Shown here in pieces: positions 52,905 through 60,851 of a stretch of DNA of 64,000 nt. Each line of letters starts with the position of its first letter. Position 1 is the first letter of the stretch. Source of the DNA: Halorhabdus sp. BNX81 (lineage in GTDB: Archaea > Halobacteriota > Halobacteria > Halobacteriales > Haloarculaceae); assembly GCF_029229925.1 (NCBI RefSeq), contig NZ_CP107254.1, positions 620,001 through 684,000 of the forward strand. Reading direction: 5' to 3'. A program made the translations under genes and the position numbers. The notes beneath the pieces were generated by a model. That model was not told the origin of the DNA and did no database searches. It worked only from the letters and a program-made list of their open reading frames with translations.

Positions 52905-53330
52905 TTACCCCCACGTCCAGTGGGTGTCGAGTGCGAACCGATAGAGTCCGCTGACGCCGATCGCGACGGCGTTGGCCAGCAAGTACGGGATGGCTGCCCA
53001 CTCGACCAGGACGAACAGCCCGACGAGCTGGATCGGGATTGCCGTCCCGCGGACGACGTTCGTCTTGAGGAGGCCGTAGAGATACTCGGCGACGCCGGTG
53101 TTTTGCATCGTCTGAAACGTCCAGGCGTTGTTGAGGACGTACGAGAGGACGATCGTGAGTTCGATCGCAACCACTGCCCCGATGAGATACTCCAGGTTCC
53201 CGAACTCGACGAACACCCAGAGCAACACCATCTGGACGCCGGCCGCGAACGACCCGACGATGAAGAATCGCCGGAGCCGTGTGGCGTAGGGCCCGCTGTG
53301 AAGCGCTCTGAGTGTTGATCGTACCATCAT
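52905..53330 (-). CDS. GtrA-family membrane protein
   Basis: A 141-residue protein with four helices and the GtrA pattern: RLRRFFIVGSFAAGVQMVLLW, ELTIVLSYVLNNAWTF and RFALDTHWTW at the end. The family helps move lipid-linked sugars across the membrane. Its start overlaps the sulfatase stop (ATGATG region), so the two are co-expressed. Confidence 0.85.
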   Translation of the reverse strand: MMVRSTLRALHSGPYATRLRRFFIVGSFAAGVQMVLLWVFVEFGNLEYLIGAVVAIELTIVLSYVLNNAWTFQTMQNTGVAEYLYGLLKTNVVRGTAIPIQLVGLFVLVEWAAIPYLLANAVAIGVSGLYRFALDTHWTWG

Positions 53331-54775
53331 CGGTAGCCCAGTGCTTTCAGGCGTGTCTGTAGGTCATCGTCGACTTCTGCGTCCGTCTCCGCGCCCGCTT
53401 CGGCCGACCCCGCCGCCCCGCCGCGGATCCTGCTCGCGTGCTCGTCGACGATGTCGGCAAAGTCCTCGACGATCCGTCGTTCCTCGTCGGTCATGTCCGC
53501 CGAACGGTCGTCCTGCTGGGTCGGATCCGACGGCCGATGATACAGCTCCGTCGCCCCTGTATCGACGTTCTCGATGTACGTCCACTCCCGATCCCGGACG
53601 CTGACGAGCAACTCGCCGTCGTCGAGCGAGCGCGGGATCGGCTGGCTCGTCACCTCTTCGCCGCGGACAGTGATCGAGACGACCGGCTCCTCAGCCGGTG
53701 GCTCGCCGTCCAGTAGCGTCGGGACGAGTGAGTGGCCCTCCCACGCCGGATGGGCGTCTACCGAGAGGAGGTCGGCCACCGTCGGCGGGATCGAATCGAG
53801 CCCAACCTGCCGGTCGACCCGTCTGGCCGGCGTCCCGGGTACGTCGACGAGCAGCGGAACCCGGATTAGCTCGTCGTAGAGCTTCGGATAGTGGGCGAGA
53901 TGCCCGTGGTCCTGGAACTCCTCGCCGTGATCGCCGGCCAACATGACCGCGGTCTCATCGGCGACGCCGGCTTCCGAGAGCGTCTCCAGGACCCGACCGA
54001 CGCTGGCGTCGATCTGCCGGACGGCAGCCTGATAGAGCGTCCGAAGGTCCGCGAGGGTTCGCTCGCCGACTTCCCAGCCCAGCCCGGTCCGGGCGTGGGC
54101 GTGGAGCATCCGGTGGGTCCCGAACAGATCGCTCGAGACGTCCCGGATGTACCGCGGAGCCGGGACGTACGGCGTGTGGGCGTCCATGTAGTGAATCCAG
54201 AGGAAAAACGGCTCGGACGTGTCTTCGAGGAACGACTGGGCGGCGTGCTCGACGTCGAACATTCGAGAGGTGTCCAGAAATGGCCGGGCGTCGGTTTCCC
54301 GCCGGAGCCAGGAACCGATCCGCCGGAGCGGGGAGGCCGCGAACTGGAGCCACGCCTCGACCGTCGGATGGGTCGCCAGGTACCGGCTGTAGATGCTCGA
54401 ACCGACGCTGGCAACGAAGGGTTCGAACTCGTCGAACCCCTCGTCGTAGCCCCACTGGGACGTGAGAAAGCCGTTGGCGGCGTTGAACCCGGCCGTCGCG
54501 ACGCCCGCCTCGGAGAGCACCGACGCGAGCGACGGTGAGTCGGCGATTCCGACCCGATCCGAATCGGCGAAAACTGGCCGGGACGCGAGCATCGACGGGA
54601 ACGAGAACGGCGTCCAGTTGCCGTTTGCGAAGGCGTGCTCGAAGACGGTCCCGCGCTCGGCGATCCCGTCCATCACCGGCGTGTGTTGGCCCCCGTCGTA
54701 CGCCCCGAGTGCGTCCGCTCGGAGCGAGTCGACCGTGATCAACACGACGTTTGACGGCTCCCCGGTGGCTTCCAT
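53327..54775 (-). CDS. Sulfatase-superfamily hydrolase or transferase
   Basis: A 482-residue protein of the alkaline phosphatase/sulfatase superfamily: VVLITVDSLRADALG near residue 12, FLWIHYMDAHTPYVP and the metal motif AGDHGEEFQDHGHL. The nucleophile region reads NWTPFSFPSMLASR, with Ser58 at the usual Cys/Ser place but without the Arg of CxPxR. True sulfatase activity is therefore uncertain; a phosphotransferase is possible. The ATG at 54775 precedes the first strand directly. It leads a two-gene unit with GtrA, suggesting surface glycan modification. Confidence 0.8.
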   Translation of the reverse strand: MEATGEPSNVVLITVDSLRADALGAYDGGQHTPVMDGIAERGTVFEHAFANGNWTPFSFPSMLASRPVFADSDRVGIADSPSLASVLSEAGVATAGFNAANGFLTSQWGYDEGFDEFEPFVASVGSSIYSRYLATHPTVEAWLQFAASPLRRIGSWLRRETDARPFLDTSRMFDVEHAAQSFLEDTSEPFFLWIHYMDAHTPYVPAPRYIRDVSSDLFGTHRMLHAHARTGLGWEVGERTLADLRTLYQAAVRQIDASVGRVLETLSEAGVADETAVMLAGDHGEEFQDHGHLAHYPKLYDELIRVPLLVDVPGTPARRVDRQVGLDSIPPTVADLLSVDAHPAWEGHSLVPTLLDGEPPAEEPVVSITVRGEEVTSQPIPRSLDDGELLVSVRDREWTYIENVDTGATELYHRPSDPTQQDDRSADMTDEERRIVEDFADIVDEHASRIRGGAAGSAEAGAETDAEVDDDLQTRLKALGYR

Positions 54776-55124
54776 TTGTCTATCGTGGCCTCCGTCGGTC
54801 CGCCGGCGATCAACTCGTCTCAGAGCTAGCTGCCAGCGCGGATCCCCTGCCGTTCGCACTCGCGTCGTCGCTGCGTTTCCGATGTGGTTGCCCCGTCCAC
54901 ACAGTAATTACACGGTTAGTCGCCCTCTTTAGCGTTCTGGTCTGTTTGACGACCATTCTTTGCCGTCGGCACGCCGCCGAACGGCATGCGTGACTGTATC
55001 AACCACCCATTGTTATCTCGTCACATTTCTGAATTGTAACGTTTGTGGTGGCTCGAGTGCACTTGCAGTGATGCCCGTCTGGTGAACAGAATGCTTATGG
55101 CTGACTAACCGTTCAGTTATCAGT
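54776..55124. other. Divergent intergenic region before the zinc-ribbon membrane protein
   Basis: A 349-nt region without a gene. It carries the sulfatase promoter on the minus strand, a half-site of the TetR-type motif (CGGTTAGT at 54913-54920) and a full motif at 55104-55117 just before the ATG at 55125. Confidence 0.5.
55104..55117. promoter_or_regulatory. Candidate TetR operator, site A
   Basis: ACTAACCGTTCAGT, 7 nt before the start of the gene at 55125, at the probable transcription start. It matches the dyad ACTNAYNSKTYAGT also found at 56304, 56408 and 58245. Confidence 0.5.
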
Positions 55125-55553
55125 ATGAGACAGCCGAGTGAGCGAAAGCGACCGTGGCTTGCGGCCCTCCTTTCGTCGTTGGTCACCGGACTGGGGCATC
55201 TCTATCTGGGGCGATGGCGTCGTGCGCTGGGATGGCTCGTCGTGGTGACCGGTGTGGGACTGTTTTTGGTGGATCCGACAGCCATCGCGTCGCTGGCAGC
55301 CGGGTCTGTCCCGGACCCGGTGGCTCTCGGGCCACTGTTCGTCGTGAGTCTGCTTTCCGTTCTTGATGCGTACATCTTGGCACGCGCCCAGAACGTGATG
55401 CAGCGAGTCAGCAACACCGTCGAGGGGGCACGAACTCATTGTCCGAACTGCGGAAACGAACTCGATCCCGAACTCTCGTTCTGTCACTGGTGTTCGACGG
55501 AAATCGATCGGTCCACTGAATCGCAACCGGACCCGATTACCGAACGGACGTGA
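55125..55553 (+). CDS. Membrane protein with C-terminal zinc ribbon
   Basis: A 142-residue protein: a basic N-terminus, three hydrophobic segments (ALLSSLVTGLGHLYLG, ALGWLVVVTGVGLFLV, ALGPLFVVSLLSVLDAYIL), then a zinc ribbon CPNCGNELD...FCHWCSTEID with four cysteines. The LGHLYLGRWRRALGW segment is reminiscent of TM2-type proteins. The function is unknown. The TetR-type dyad directly before its start suggests shared control with the MATE exporter. Confidence 0.75.
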   Translation: MRQPSERKRPWLAALLSSLVTGLGHLYLGRWRRALGWLVVVTGVGLFLVDPTAIASLAAGSVPDPVALGPLFVVSLLSVLDAYILARAQNVMQRVSNTVEGARTHCPNCGNELDPELSFCHWCSTEIDRSTESQPDPITERT

Positions 55554-55672
55554 TCCGTTCGTTGTTCCGACTGCGCGCTATTCGACACTGAGGGGCCCGA
55601 TACAGACGACAGCACGGTCTCGACTGCGTTCGGTCATACTCGGATAGTTCGGACTCTAACGGGTTCTACGCG

Positions 55673-56266
55673 TTATGCAAAGAGAACAGCCTCGATGTAT
55701 TCATCGGCCGCCCGTCGCGCCGTCGAAAGCGTGTCTGTCTCGCCGTGGATGACGGCCCGTGTCCTCGCGCCGTCGACGATCGTCATGATCGCTCTCGCGA
55801 CGTGCTCGGAGTCGGCCTCGACGAAGACGCCTGCCTTGATCCCGTGGTCGATCACCGTCTCCAGCAAGTACCGGACGTACTCGTCGTTCTGCCGGAAGCG
55901 GTCCTCGAAGGCGTCGTTGTACGGTGCCTGGCTCCGCATTTCCAGCAGGGCGATCAGGAAGTTCCGGTGGTCCTTCGGATCGACGAGCAACTTATCGAGC
56001 AATAATTCGAGTCGTTGCTCGGGCGCAGTCGTCTCGACTTCGTGAATCGTCTCGACGAACTGGTCGATGACGTAGTCCAAAAACGCCGCGAGCAGGTCGT
56101 CTTTGGTGTCGTAGTGATAGTGTATCGCCGCCGTCGACTTGCCGTACTCGTCGGCGATCCGTTCGATCGTGAGATCCGCGTACCCGTGTTCCCGAAGCGC
56201 ACGATAGGTTGCGCGCATGATCGCCTCGTCGGTCTCGGAAAACGACCGTTCGAGCGGGTCGGCCAT
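55673..56266 (-). CDS. TetR/AcrR-family repressor
   Basis: A 197-residue regulator. The N-terminal HTH spans about residues 12-60 (AIMRATYRALREHGYADLTI, then RIADEYGKSTAAIHYHYDTK), and the remainder is an all-helical ligand domain. It is divergent from the MATE exporter, the classic layout of a drug-efflux repressor. A 14-bp dyad in its own upstream region suggests autoregulation. Confidence 0.9.
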   Translation of the reverse strand: MADPLERSFSETDEAIMRATYRALREHGYADLTIERIADEYGKSTAAIHYHYDTKDDLLAAFLDYVIDQFVETIHEVETTAPEQRLELLLDKLLVDPKDHRNFLIALLEMRSQAPYNDAFEDRFRQNDEYVRYLLETVIDHGIKAGVFVEADSEHVARAIMTIVDGARTRAVIHGETDTLSTARRAADEYIEAVLFA

Positions 56267-56303
56267 CGTCTTGACGTACGTCGGATCCTAATTAACTGTT
56301 TTG

Positions 56304-56317
56304 ACTTACACGTCAGT
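56304..56317. promoter_or_regulatory. Candidate TetR operator, site D
   Basis: ACTTACACGTCAGT, 38 nt before the tetR start. The arms ACTTAC/GTCAGT match as an inverted repeat with one mismatch. Confidence 0.4.
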
Positions 56318-56407
56318 GACATTTGCCCACAATCCCGCCGGTATTGGGTCTCTAAAGGGGAAGATTCTCGATTCTGGACGATTCTCGTCCGCTCCCAAAG
56401 ACTTTTG

Positions 56408-56421
56408 ACTAATTGGTTAGT
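56408..56421. promoter_or_regulatory. Candidate TetR operator, site B
   Basis: ACTAATTGGTTAGT, with perfect 5-bp arms ACTAA/TTAGT. It lies 17 nt before a GTG at 56438 and 253 nt before the MATE ATG. Confidence 0.5.
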
Positions 56422-56437
56422 AAGTACTGTATCTACT

Positions 56438-56674
56438 GTGATCGTCGACGATTCACTCAGGACCTTCTCTGAAGAGACGCATTGTCGGGTCTGTGTGCAG
56501 CCTGTGACGGACCGCGGGCGGGACGCGGGGACCATCCCGGAAACCGGACCCCCATGGCGTCGGTTCCGTCATCCAGTCCGGGAGGCCCCCTTCGGCAGGC
56601 CGCTGAACGGGCCGGGCGTTCGAGCCATCGGCCGCGAACTGTTCACCCCTGACCTGCTGGACGGGTGTCGATAA
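56438..56674 (+). CDS. Possible 78-residue leader protein of the MATE exporter
   Basis: An open frame from GTG at 56438 to TAA at 56674 whose stop overlaps the MATE start (TAATG). Codon third positions are mostly G or C. The product is rich in Arg and Pro with a HCRVCVQP segment and matches no family I know. The placement right after an operator and in coupling distance of the exporter supports expression, but it could equally be a long untranslated leader. Confidence 0.3.
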   Translation: MIVDDSLRTFSEETHCRVCVQPVTDRGRDAGTIPETGPPWRRFRHPVREAPFGRPLNGPGVRAIGRELFTPDLLDGCR

Positions 56675-58158
56675 TGGGTGTTCGGGACCGCCTCGGCGCG
56701 CTGTTCAAGGGGCCCGAGGAGTTCGACCTCACGTCGGGAGCCATCGGCAAACCGTTGTTTTTCCTGTCGATGCCCATCGTCATCACGAACCTGTTTCAGA
56801 CGGCGTACAACCTCGCGGATACGTTCTGGCTGGGGCAATACAGCACCGACGCGCTGGCGGCGATCAGTTTCGCGTTCCCGATGGTGTTTCTGGTCATCTC
56901 GCTGGGTATGGGAATCTCGGTCGCGGGGAGCATCCTCGTCGCCCAGTACACCGGCGCGGACGAGGAGCGAGAGGCCGAATACGCCGCGTCCCAGACGGTC
57001 ACCTTCGCCGTCCTCGCTTCACTTCTGCTGGGTGGGGCCGGCTATCTCTTCGTCGATCAGTTCCTGGCGATCATGGGCGCGTCGGCGTCCGTGTTGCCCC
57101 TCGCGACGAGTTACATGGAGGTCATCTCGCTGGGGCTGGTGTTCATGTTCGGCTTTGCGGTGTTCGTCGCCCTCATGCGCGGGTGTGGCGACACGATCAC
57201 GCCGATGGTCGTCATGTTCGGGTCAGTCGTCGTCAACATCGTCATCGATCCGTTCCTGATCTTCGGGTGGACCGTCGTCGAAAACGTCCCCCTCGTCGGG
57301 ACGATTTCGTTCCCTGAACTCGGCATTCAGGGGGCGGCCGTCGCGACGGTGTTCTCCCGAGCGCTCGCCCTCGTTGTTGGGCTCGCAATCATGTTTCGCG
57401 GGACCCGCGGGCTCGAAATCCACCTCAGCGATATGGTCCCGGATCTCCACTATTTCCGCCGACTCGTCCGGATCGGGCTTCCCGCATCGATCGAGGGGAC
57501 CGGCCGCGCGCTCTCGATGAACCTGCTTCTGTTCGTCGTCGCGACGTTCTCGGATCCGGTGGTCGCGGCCTACGGCATCGGGACGCGGATCTTCTCGGTC
57601 GTGTTCCTGCCGGCGACCGCTGTCGCTCGCGGCGTCGAGACGATGACCGGCCAGAACATCGGCGCGAACAGGCCGGCCCGCGCTCAGCGGGCTACTCGGC
57701 TCGCCGCGACGTTCCTCTTCGGTGTCCTCACCGTCGTTGGACTCGCCGTCTTCGCCGTGCCAGAACCGATCGTCTCGGTGTTCGTGGGTGCCGGCCAGGA
57801 CAACGCCGAGGCTGTCGTCTCCGCCGGGTCACAATTCCTGCGATACGTCGCACTTTCGTTCGGCTTCATCGGCATCCTGCGGGCCTACACGGGAAGTTTC
57901 CGGGGTGCCGGCGAGACGCTGACAGCCGCAGCGATCGCCGTGGTCACGCTCGGGGGAATCCGGTTCCCCGTCGCCTGGGTGGGTGCCGCCGCGCTCGGTG
58001 CCCCCGGTATCTGGGTCTCGTTTGCCGTCTCGAACGTCGTCGGGGCGGCTGTTGCCTACCTATGGTATCGTCGCGGGACCTGGCGCGAGGGTGATCTGAC
58101 GGAGACGAAGATCAGCACTGACGGGACCGCCATCGAGCCGACCGCGACGGACGACTGA
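56674..58158 (+). CDS. MATE-family multidrug/cation antiporter
   Basis: A 494-residue membrane protein with 12 helices in two related halves: SMPIVITNLFQTAYNLADTFWLGQYSTDALAAI opens the first, LVRIGLPASIEGTGRALSMNLLLF the second. The MATE signature VALMRGCGDTITPM and its counterpart RAYTGSFRGAGETLTAA are clear. It exports drugs or organic cations against Na+ or H+. The ATG at 56674 is preferred to GTG at 56665. It is divergent from tetR and preceded by a dyad motif. Confidence 0.92.
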   Translation: MGVRDRLGALFKGPEEFDLTSGAIGKPLFFLSMPIVITNLFQTAYNLADTFWLGQYSTDALAAISFAFPMVFLVISLGMGISVAGSILVAQYTGADEEREAEYAASQTVTFAVLASLLLGGAGYLFVDQFLAIMGASASVLPLATSYMEVISLGLVFMFGFAVFVALMRGCGDTITPMVVMFGSVVVNIVIDPFLIFGWTVVENVPLVGTISFPELGIQGAAVATVFSRALALVVGLAIMFRGTRGLEIHLSDMVPDLHYFRRLVRIGLPASIEGTGRALSMNLLLFVVATFSDPVVAAYGIGTRIFSVVFLPATAVARGVETMTGQNIGANRPARAQRATRLAATFLFGVLTVVGLAVFAVPEPIVSVFVGAGQDNAEAVVSAGSQFLRYVALSFGFIGILRAYTGSFRGAGETLTAAAIAVVTLGGIRFPVAWVGAAALGAPGIWVSFAVSNVVGAAVAYLWYRRGTWREGDLTETKISTDGTAIEPTATDD

Positions 58159-58233
58159 TACTGACCCCGGGAGGGGAGCCGTCCTGGCCTCCCTTTCCAG
58201 TTCTGCCGGCCGAACTGCGTTGGTGGCACGGCA

Positions 58234-58243
58234 GGTTTATATT
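58234..58243 (+). promoter_or_regulatory. TATA box of the small membrane protein gene
   Basis: AGGTTTATATT, 36-45 nt before the ATG at 58279, immediately upstream of operator site C. Confidence 0.5.
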
Positions 58244-58244
58244 G

Positions 58245-58258
58245 ACTGACCGGTTAGT
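58245..58258. promoter_or_regulatory. Candidate TetR operator, site C
   Basis: ACTGACCGGTTAGT, a 14-bp dyad with a single mismatch between the arms. It lies between the TATA box and the start at 58279, so bound repressor would block initiation. Confidence 0.55.
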
Positions 58259-58278
58259 CAGTCTATCGGCTGTTCGAA

Positions 58279-58527
58279 ATGGACGAAACGACTCCATCGG
58301 TACGAGAGCGGTTCCGGGACGCAAACGAGGATGGCCGGCTGTACCTCTGGGGCGGGATCATCGCAGCTGCGATCTCGCTCCTTATCCTGCCGATCGTCGG
58401 GCTACTCGCGATCTACTGGGGGTACAAGCTTCATGCCGAGGCAGGACGGACTGTCCCGGCGGTCGTCATCGCCGGGGCCGGCGCGACCGGCGTCCTCTAC
58501 TGGATAGCCTATCTGGCGACGCTGTGA
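58279..58527 (+). CDS. Small membrane protein
   Basis: An 82-residue protein with a charged N-terminus (MDETTPSVRERFRDANEDGR) and two hydrophobic helices (LWGGIIAAAISLLILPIVGLLAIYWGY and VPAVVIAGAGATGVLYWIAYLA). There is no recognised family. A TATA box and a TetR-type dyad precede it, tying it to the exporter next door. Confidence 0.7.
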   Translation: MDETTPSVRERFRDANEDGRLYLWGGIIAAAISLLILPIVGLLAIYWGYKLHAEAGRTVPAVVIAGAGATGVLYWIAYLATL

Positions 58528-58546
58528 GCGCCCGTCCTGCAATCGG

Positions 58547-58984
58547 TCACGCCGTCTCTTCGGCGAGCCACTTCTCGCTGTAGGTCTCCCCGCAGGTACA
58601 GACGGCGTAGGCGTGGATCACGTCACCGTCGGCGTAGAGCCCGCCGACCTCCTCGTTTTGGGCTTCGGCGAACGCGAACACGAACTTGGCCGTGTGATCG
58701 GCTTCGGGGTCCTCGCCGCTCACCGGGCAATTGCCACCGGTCAGATCGTCGTGAATCTCGCCCGGCGTATCCATCGCCTGCTGGGCCAGCCCCATCGGAT
58801 CCATCCCGACGACCGATTGGAACGCGCTCCGGCCTTCTTCACCCGGGAGAACGAGGACGATACCGTTCTCGACAGTCGTTGCGTGGTCTTCGAGTGATTC
58901 GAGGTTCGAGACGCTGTCCTCGTGGAGAAAGAAGGCGATGTCCTCGGGGCGTTCGCCAGCCAGAAACTCCGTCGTATCGGTCAT
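58547..58984 (-). CDS. Haloarchaeal conserved protein, DUF5807-like
   Basis: A 145-residue acidic protein: MTDTTEFLAGERPEDIAFFL, EEGRSAFQSVVGMDPMGLAQ, the conserved GEIHDDLTGGNCPVSGEDPEAD and a final pair of cysteines in HAYAVCTCGETYSEKWLAEE. It matches my recollection of DUF5807, a haloarchaea-specific family of unknown function. Three cysteines (one plus CTC) may bind metal. It is convergent with the small membrane protein gene. Confidence 0.7.
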   Translation of the reverse strand: MTDTTEFLAGERPEDIAFFLHEDSVSNLESLEDHATTVENGIVLVLPGEEGRSAFQSVVGMDPMGLAQQAMDTPGEIHDDLTGGNCPVSGEDPEADHTAKFVFAFAEAQNEEVGGLYADGDVIHAYAVCTCGETYSEKWLAEETA

Positions 58985-59105
58985 ACCTCGACGAAGTCGC
59001 CGAGGGCCAAAAGGAACGTGATCCGGGCGCTGACGGTGCCTGCTCCGGAGCAGCCCAGCGTGATTTGGAAGTCAGCGGCGCCCATCCTCGCGAGCTTGGC
59101 GGGGA

Positions 59106-60851
59106 TCAGATGCTAATGACGCTGGAGACGACGAACTTCGTGAAGATCGCGACCAGCGCCCCGATCCACGACAGCGCGACGAAGTGCATGTAGCTGTTGA
59201 GCTTGTGGCCGCCGTCGGTCGTCCGGATCATCAGCGACGACAGCAGGGCGTTGAAGATCACGACGGTGATCAGCAGGAACTCGATGATCGGGATCTGGTA
59301 CACCGAGGTGTGAATGAGCGAGCCCACCTCGAAGTTGCTCGACCCCGTCTGCAGGTTCAGGCTCATCTCCGAGAGGATGTTGACGACCTGCAGCCCGATG
59401 AAGAAGGCGAAGGTCGCGGCCGCGGAGATGCCGTACAGCACGCCGATGAGCGTCGTCGTCTCCTGGTCGCGTTGCTGGCGCAACTGCAGGACCTCGTTCA
59501 TGTTCTCGCTGATGAGTTCGCCCAACTGTTTCGGGCTGCCACCCATCTTCCGGCCGATGAGGTACATCTCGCTGAACGTCTGGATCAGGTACGATCGGGA
59601 CTCGGCGGTGAAGTGTCGCCAGGCCTTCTCGGGTTCGATCCGCATGTTCAGCCGTTTATAGAGGTTGTCGATGTTCTCGCTGAGCGGCCCGAATTCCTTC
59701 TCACGGAGGGATTCGAGGACCGCGCCTGTCGTCGACTGCTTGGCACCCTCGGTTGATCCGAGCGCACGGATGAAACTGGGATACTCCTGATCACGGGCCT
59801 TGATCTTCTTTTCCTCCCGTCGGATGACGAGCCCGGGGATGAGCAGCGGTGTGATCGGGAAGACCGCGTAAATCGACAGTGGCACCGGATCCCAGAAGAA
59901 AACGAGCATGTCGAGCGTGAGCGGACTGATCCCGGCGAACCCGCCGAAACTGATGAACCCGAACACGAACGTCAGCCCGACACCGACGGCAAAACTCACG
60001 TTGAGTCTGCGTTCCATCGGCGAGGTGATCTCTTCGGGGTGATACCAGACCGGATCGTAGGGAGCCAGCGAGCGGATCGCGACGAAAAAGCCAGTCTGGA
60101 CGAAGATGAACAGCACGATGACAGCGCTGACGGTCATCATCGGGTTCGTCCCCGTCAGGATCGGGAGGACGACCGCGAACACCAGGGCGAACGTCATCGA
60201 GAGGATCATCGACAGGTAGAGGTCTTTCATCACTTCGAGGTTGCCAAGCGTCCCCTCGTAGAGCGTCTTGTAGTTCTCGATGATCATGTCCTGCTCCGAG
60301 AGCAGATAGTCGTCGATACTTTGGCCCGCACCCATGGTGTAGGCAAGTCGGTCGAAGAAGTCCGCCAGGGCGTCGCTCGGGACTTCTTTCGCCCGGCGGC
60401 GACACGCGTCGTCCAGACTCAGGTTCCAGGTGTCGACCAGCTCGACGACCCGTCCCATCTCCGTTGCGAGTTCGCCGTACTCCTCTTCCTCGGCGAGCGC
60501 CCGGAACACCTCCATGCGGTCGATCTTGGTCGTCGAGAGGACCGTCATGTGTGTGACCATGAGGTGAAACCGGTTGTTCAGCGCCTGTTTGCGCTGGGAG
60601 AGTCGCACTTTCGGGTAGAACACGGCGGCCCCCAGCAACAACAGCCCGAGCAGCGGGAAGGGCACCTTGATCGCCAGCGGCAGGTTCACCAGCACCGCGA
60701 CGCCGAGGGTGCCGAGAAAGAAGACGAACGCGGGAAGCAGGATGCCGAGCAGGTATCGCTGGATCGGGATCCCCATCCCGCGGTAGGATTCCAGTAGCGA
60801 GGCTATCGTCCCGGAAATCGTCAGGTCGAGGGTGGCTTCTTCGGAGGCCAT
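59106..60851 (-). CDS. arlJ: Archaellum assembly membrane platform ArlJ (FlaJ)
   Basis: A 581-residue integral membrane protein of the GspF/TadC type with two homologous halves. LVTHMTVLSTTKIDRMEVFRALAEEEEYGE and FIRALGSTEGAKQSTTGAVLESLREKEFGPLS are the paired cytoplasmic helices. About nine membrane helices are present. It forms the platform on which the ATPase ArlI drives archaellum assembly and rotation. Its ATG overlaps the arlI stop by 1 nt, and it closes the operon in this window. Confidence 0.94.
   Translation of the reverse strand: MASEEATLDLTISGTIASLLESYRGMGIPIQRYLLGILLPAFVFFLGTLGVAVLVNLPLAIKVPFPLLGLLLLGAAVFYPKVRLSQRKQALNNRFHLMVTHMTVLSTTKIDRMEVFRALAEEEEYGELATEMGRVVELVDTWNLSLDDACRRRAKEVPSDALADFFDRLAYTMGAGQSIDDYLLSEQDMIIENYKTLYEGTLGNLEVMKDLYLSMILSMTFALVFAVVLPILTGTNPMMTVSAVIVLFIFVQTGFFVAIRSLAPYDPVWYHPEEITSPMERRLNVSFAVGVGLTFVFGFISFGGFAGISPLTLDMLVFFWDPVPLSIYAVFPITPLLIPGLVIRREEKKIKARDQEYPSFIRALGSTEGAKQSTTGAVLESLREKEFGPLSENIDNLYKRLNMRIEPEKAWRHFTAESRSYLIQTFSEMYLIGRKMGGSPKQLGELISENMNEVLQLRQQRDQETTTLIGVLYGISAAATFAFFIGLQVVNILSEMSLNLQTGSSNFEVGSLIHTSVYQIPIIEFLLITVVIFNALLSSLMIRTTDGGHKLNSYMHFVALSWIGALVAIFTKFVVSSVISI

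Larger units (their letters stand above)
56267..56437. promoter_or_regulatory. Divergent regulatory region of tetR and the MATE exporter
   Basis: A 171-nt region holding two candidate operators, 56304-56317 and 56408-56421. An AT-rich TCCTAATTAACTG at 56286-56298 lies close to the tetR start. Confidence 0.5.
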
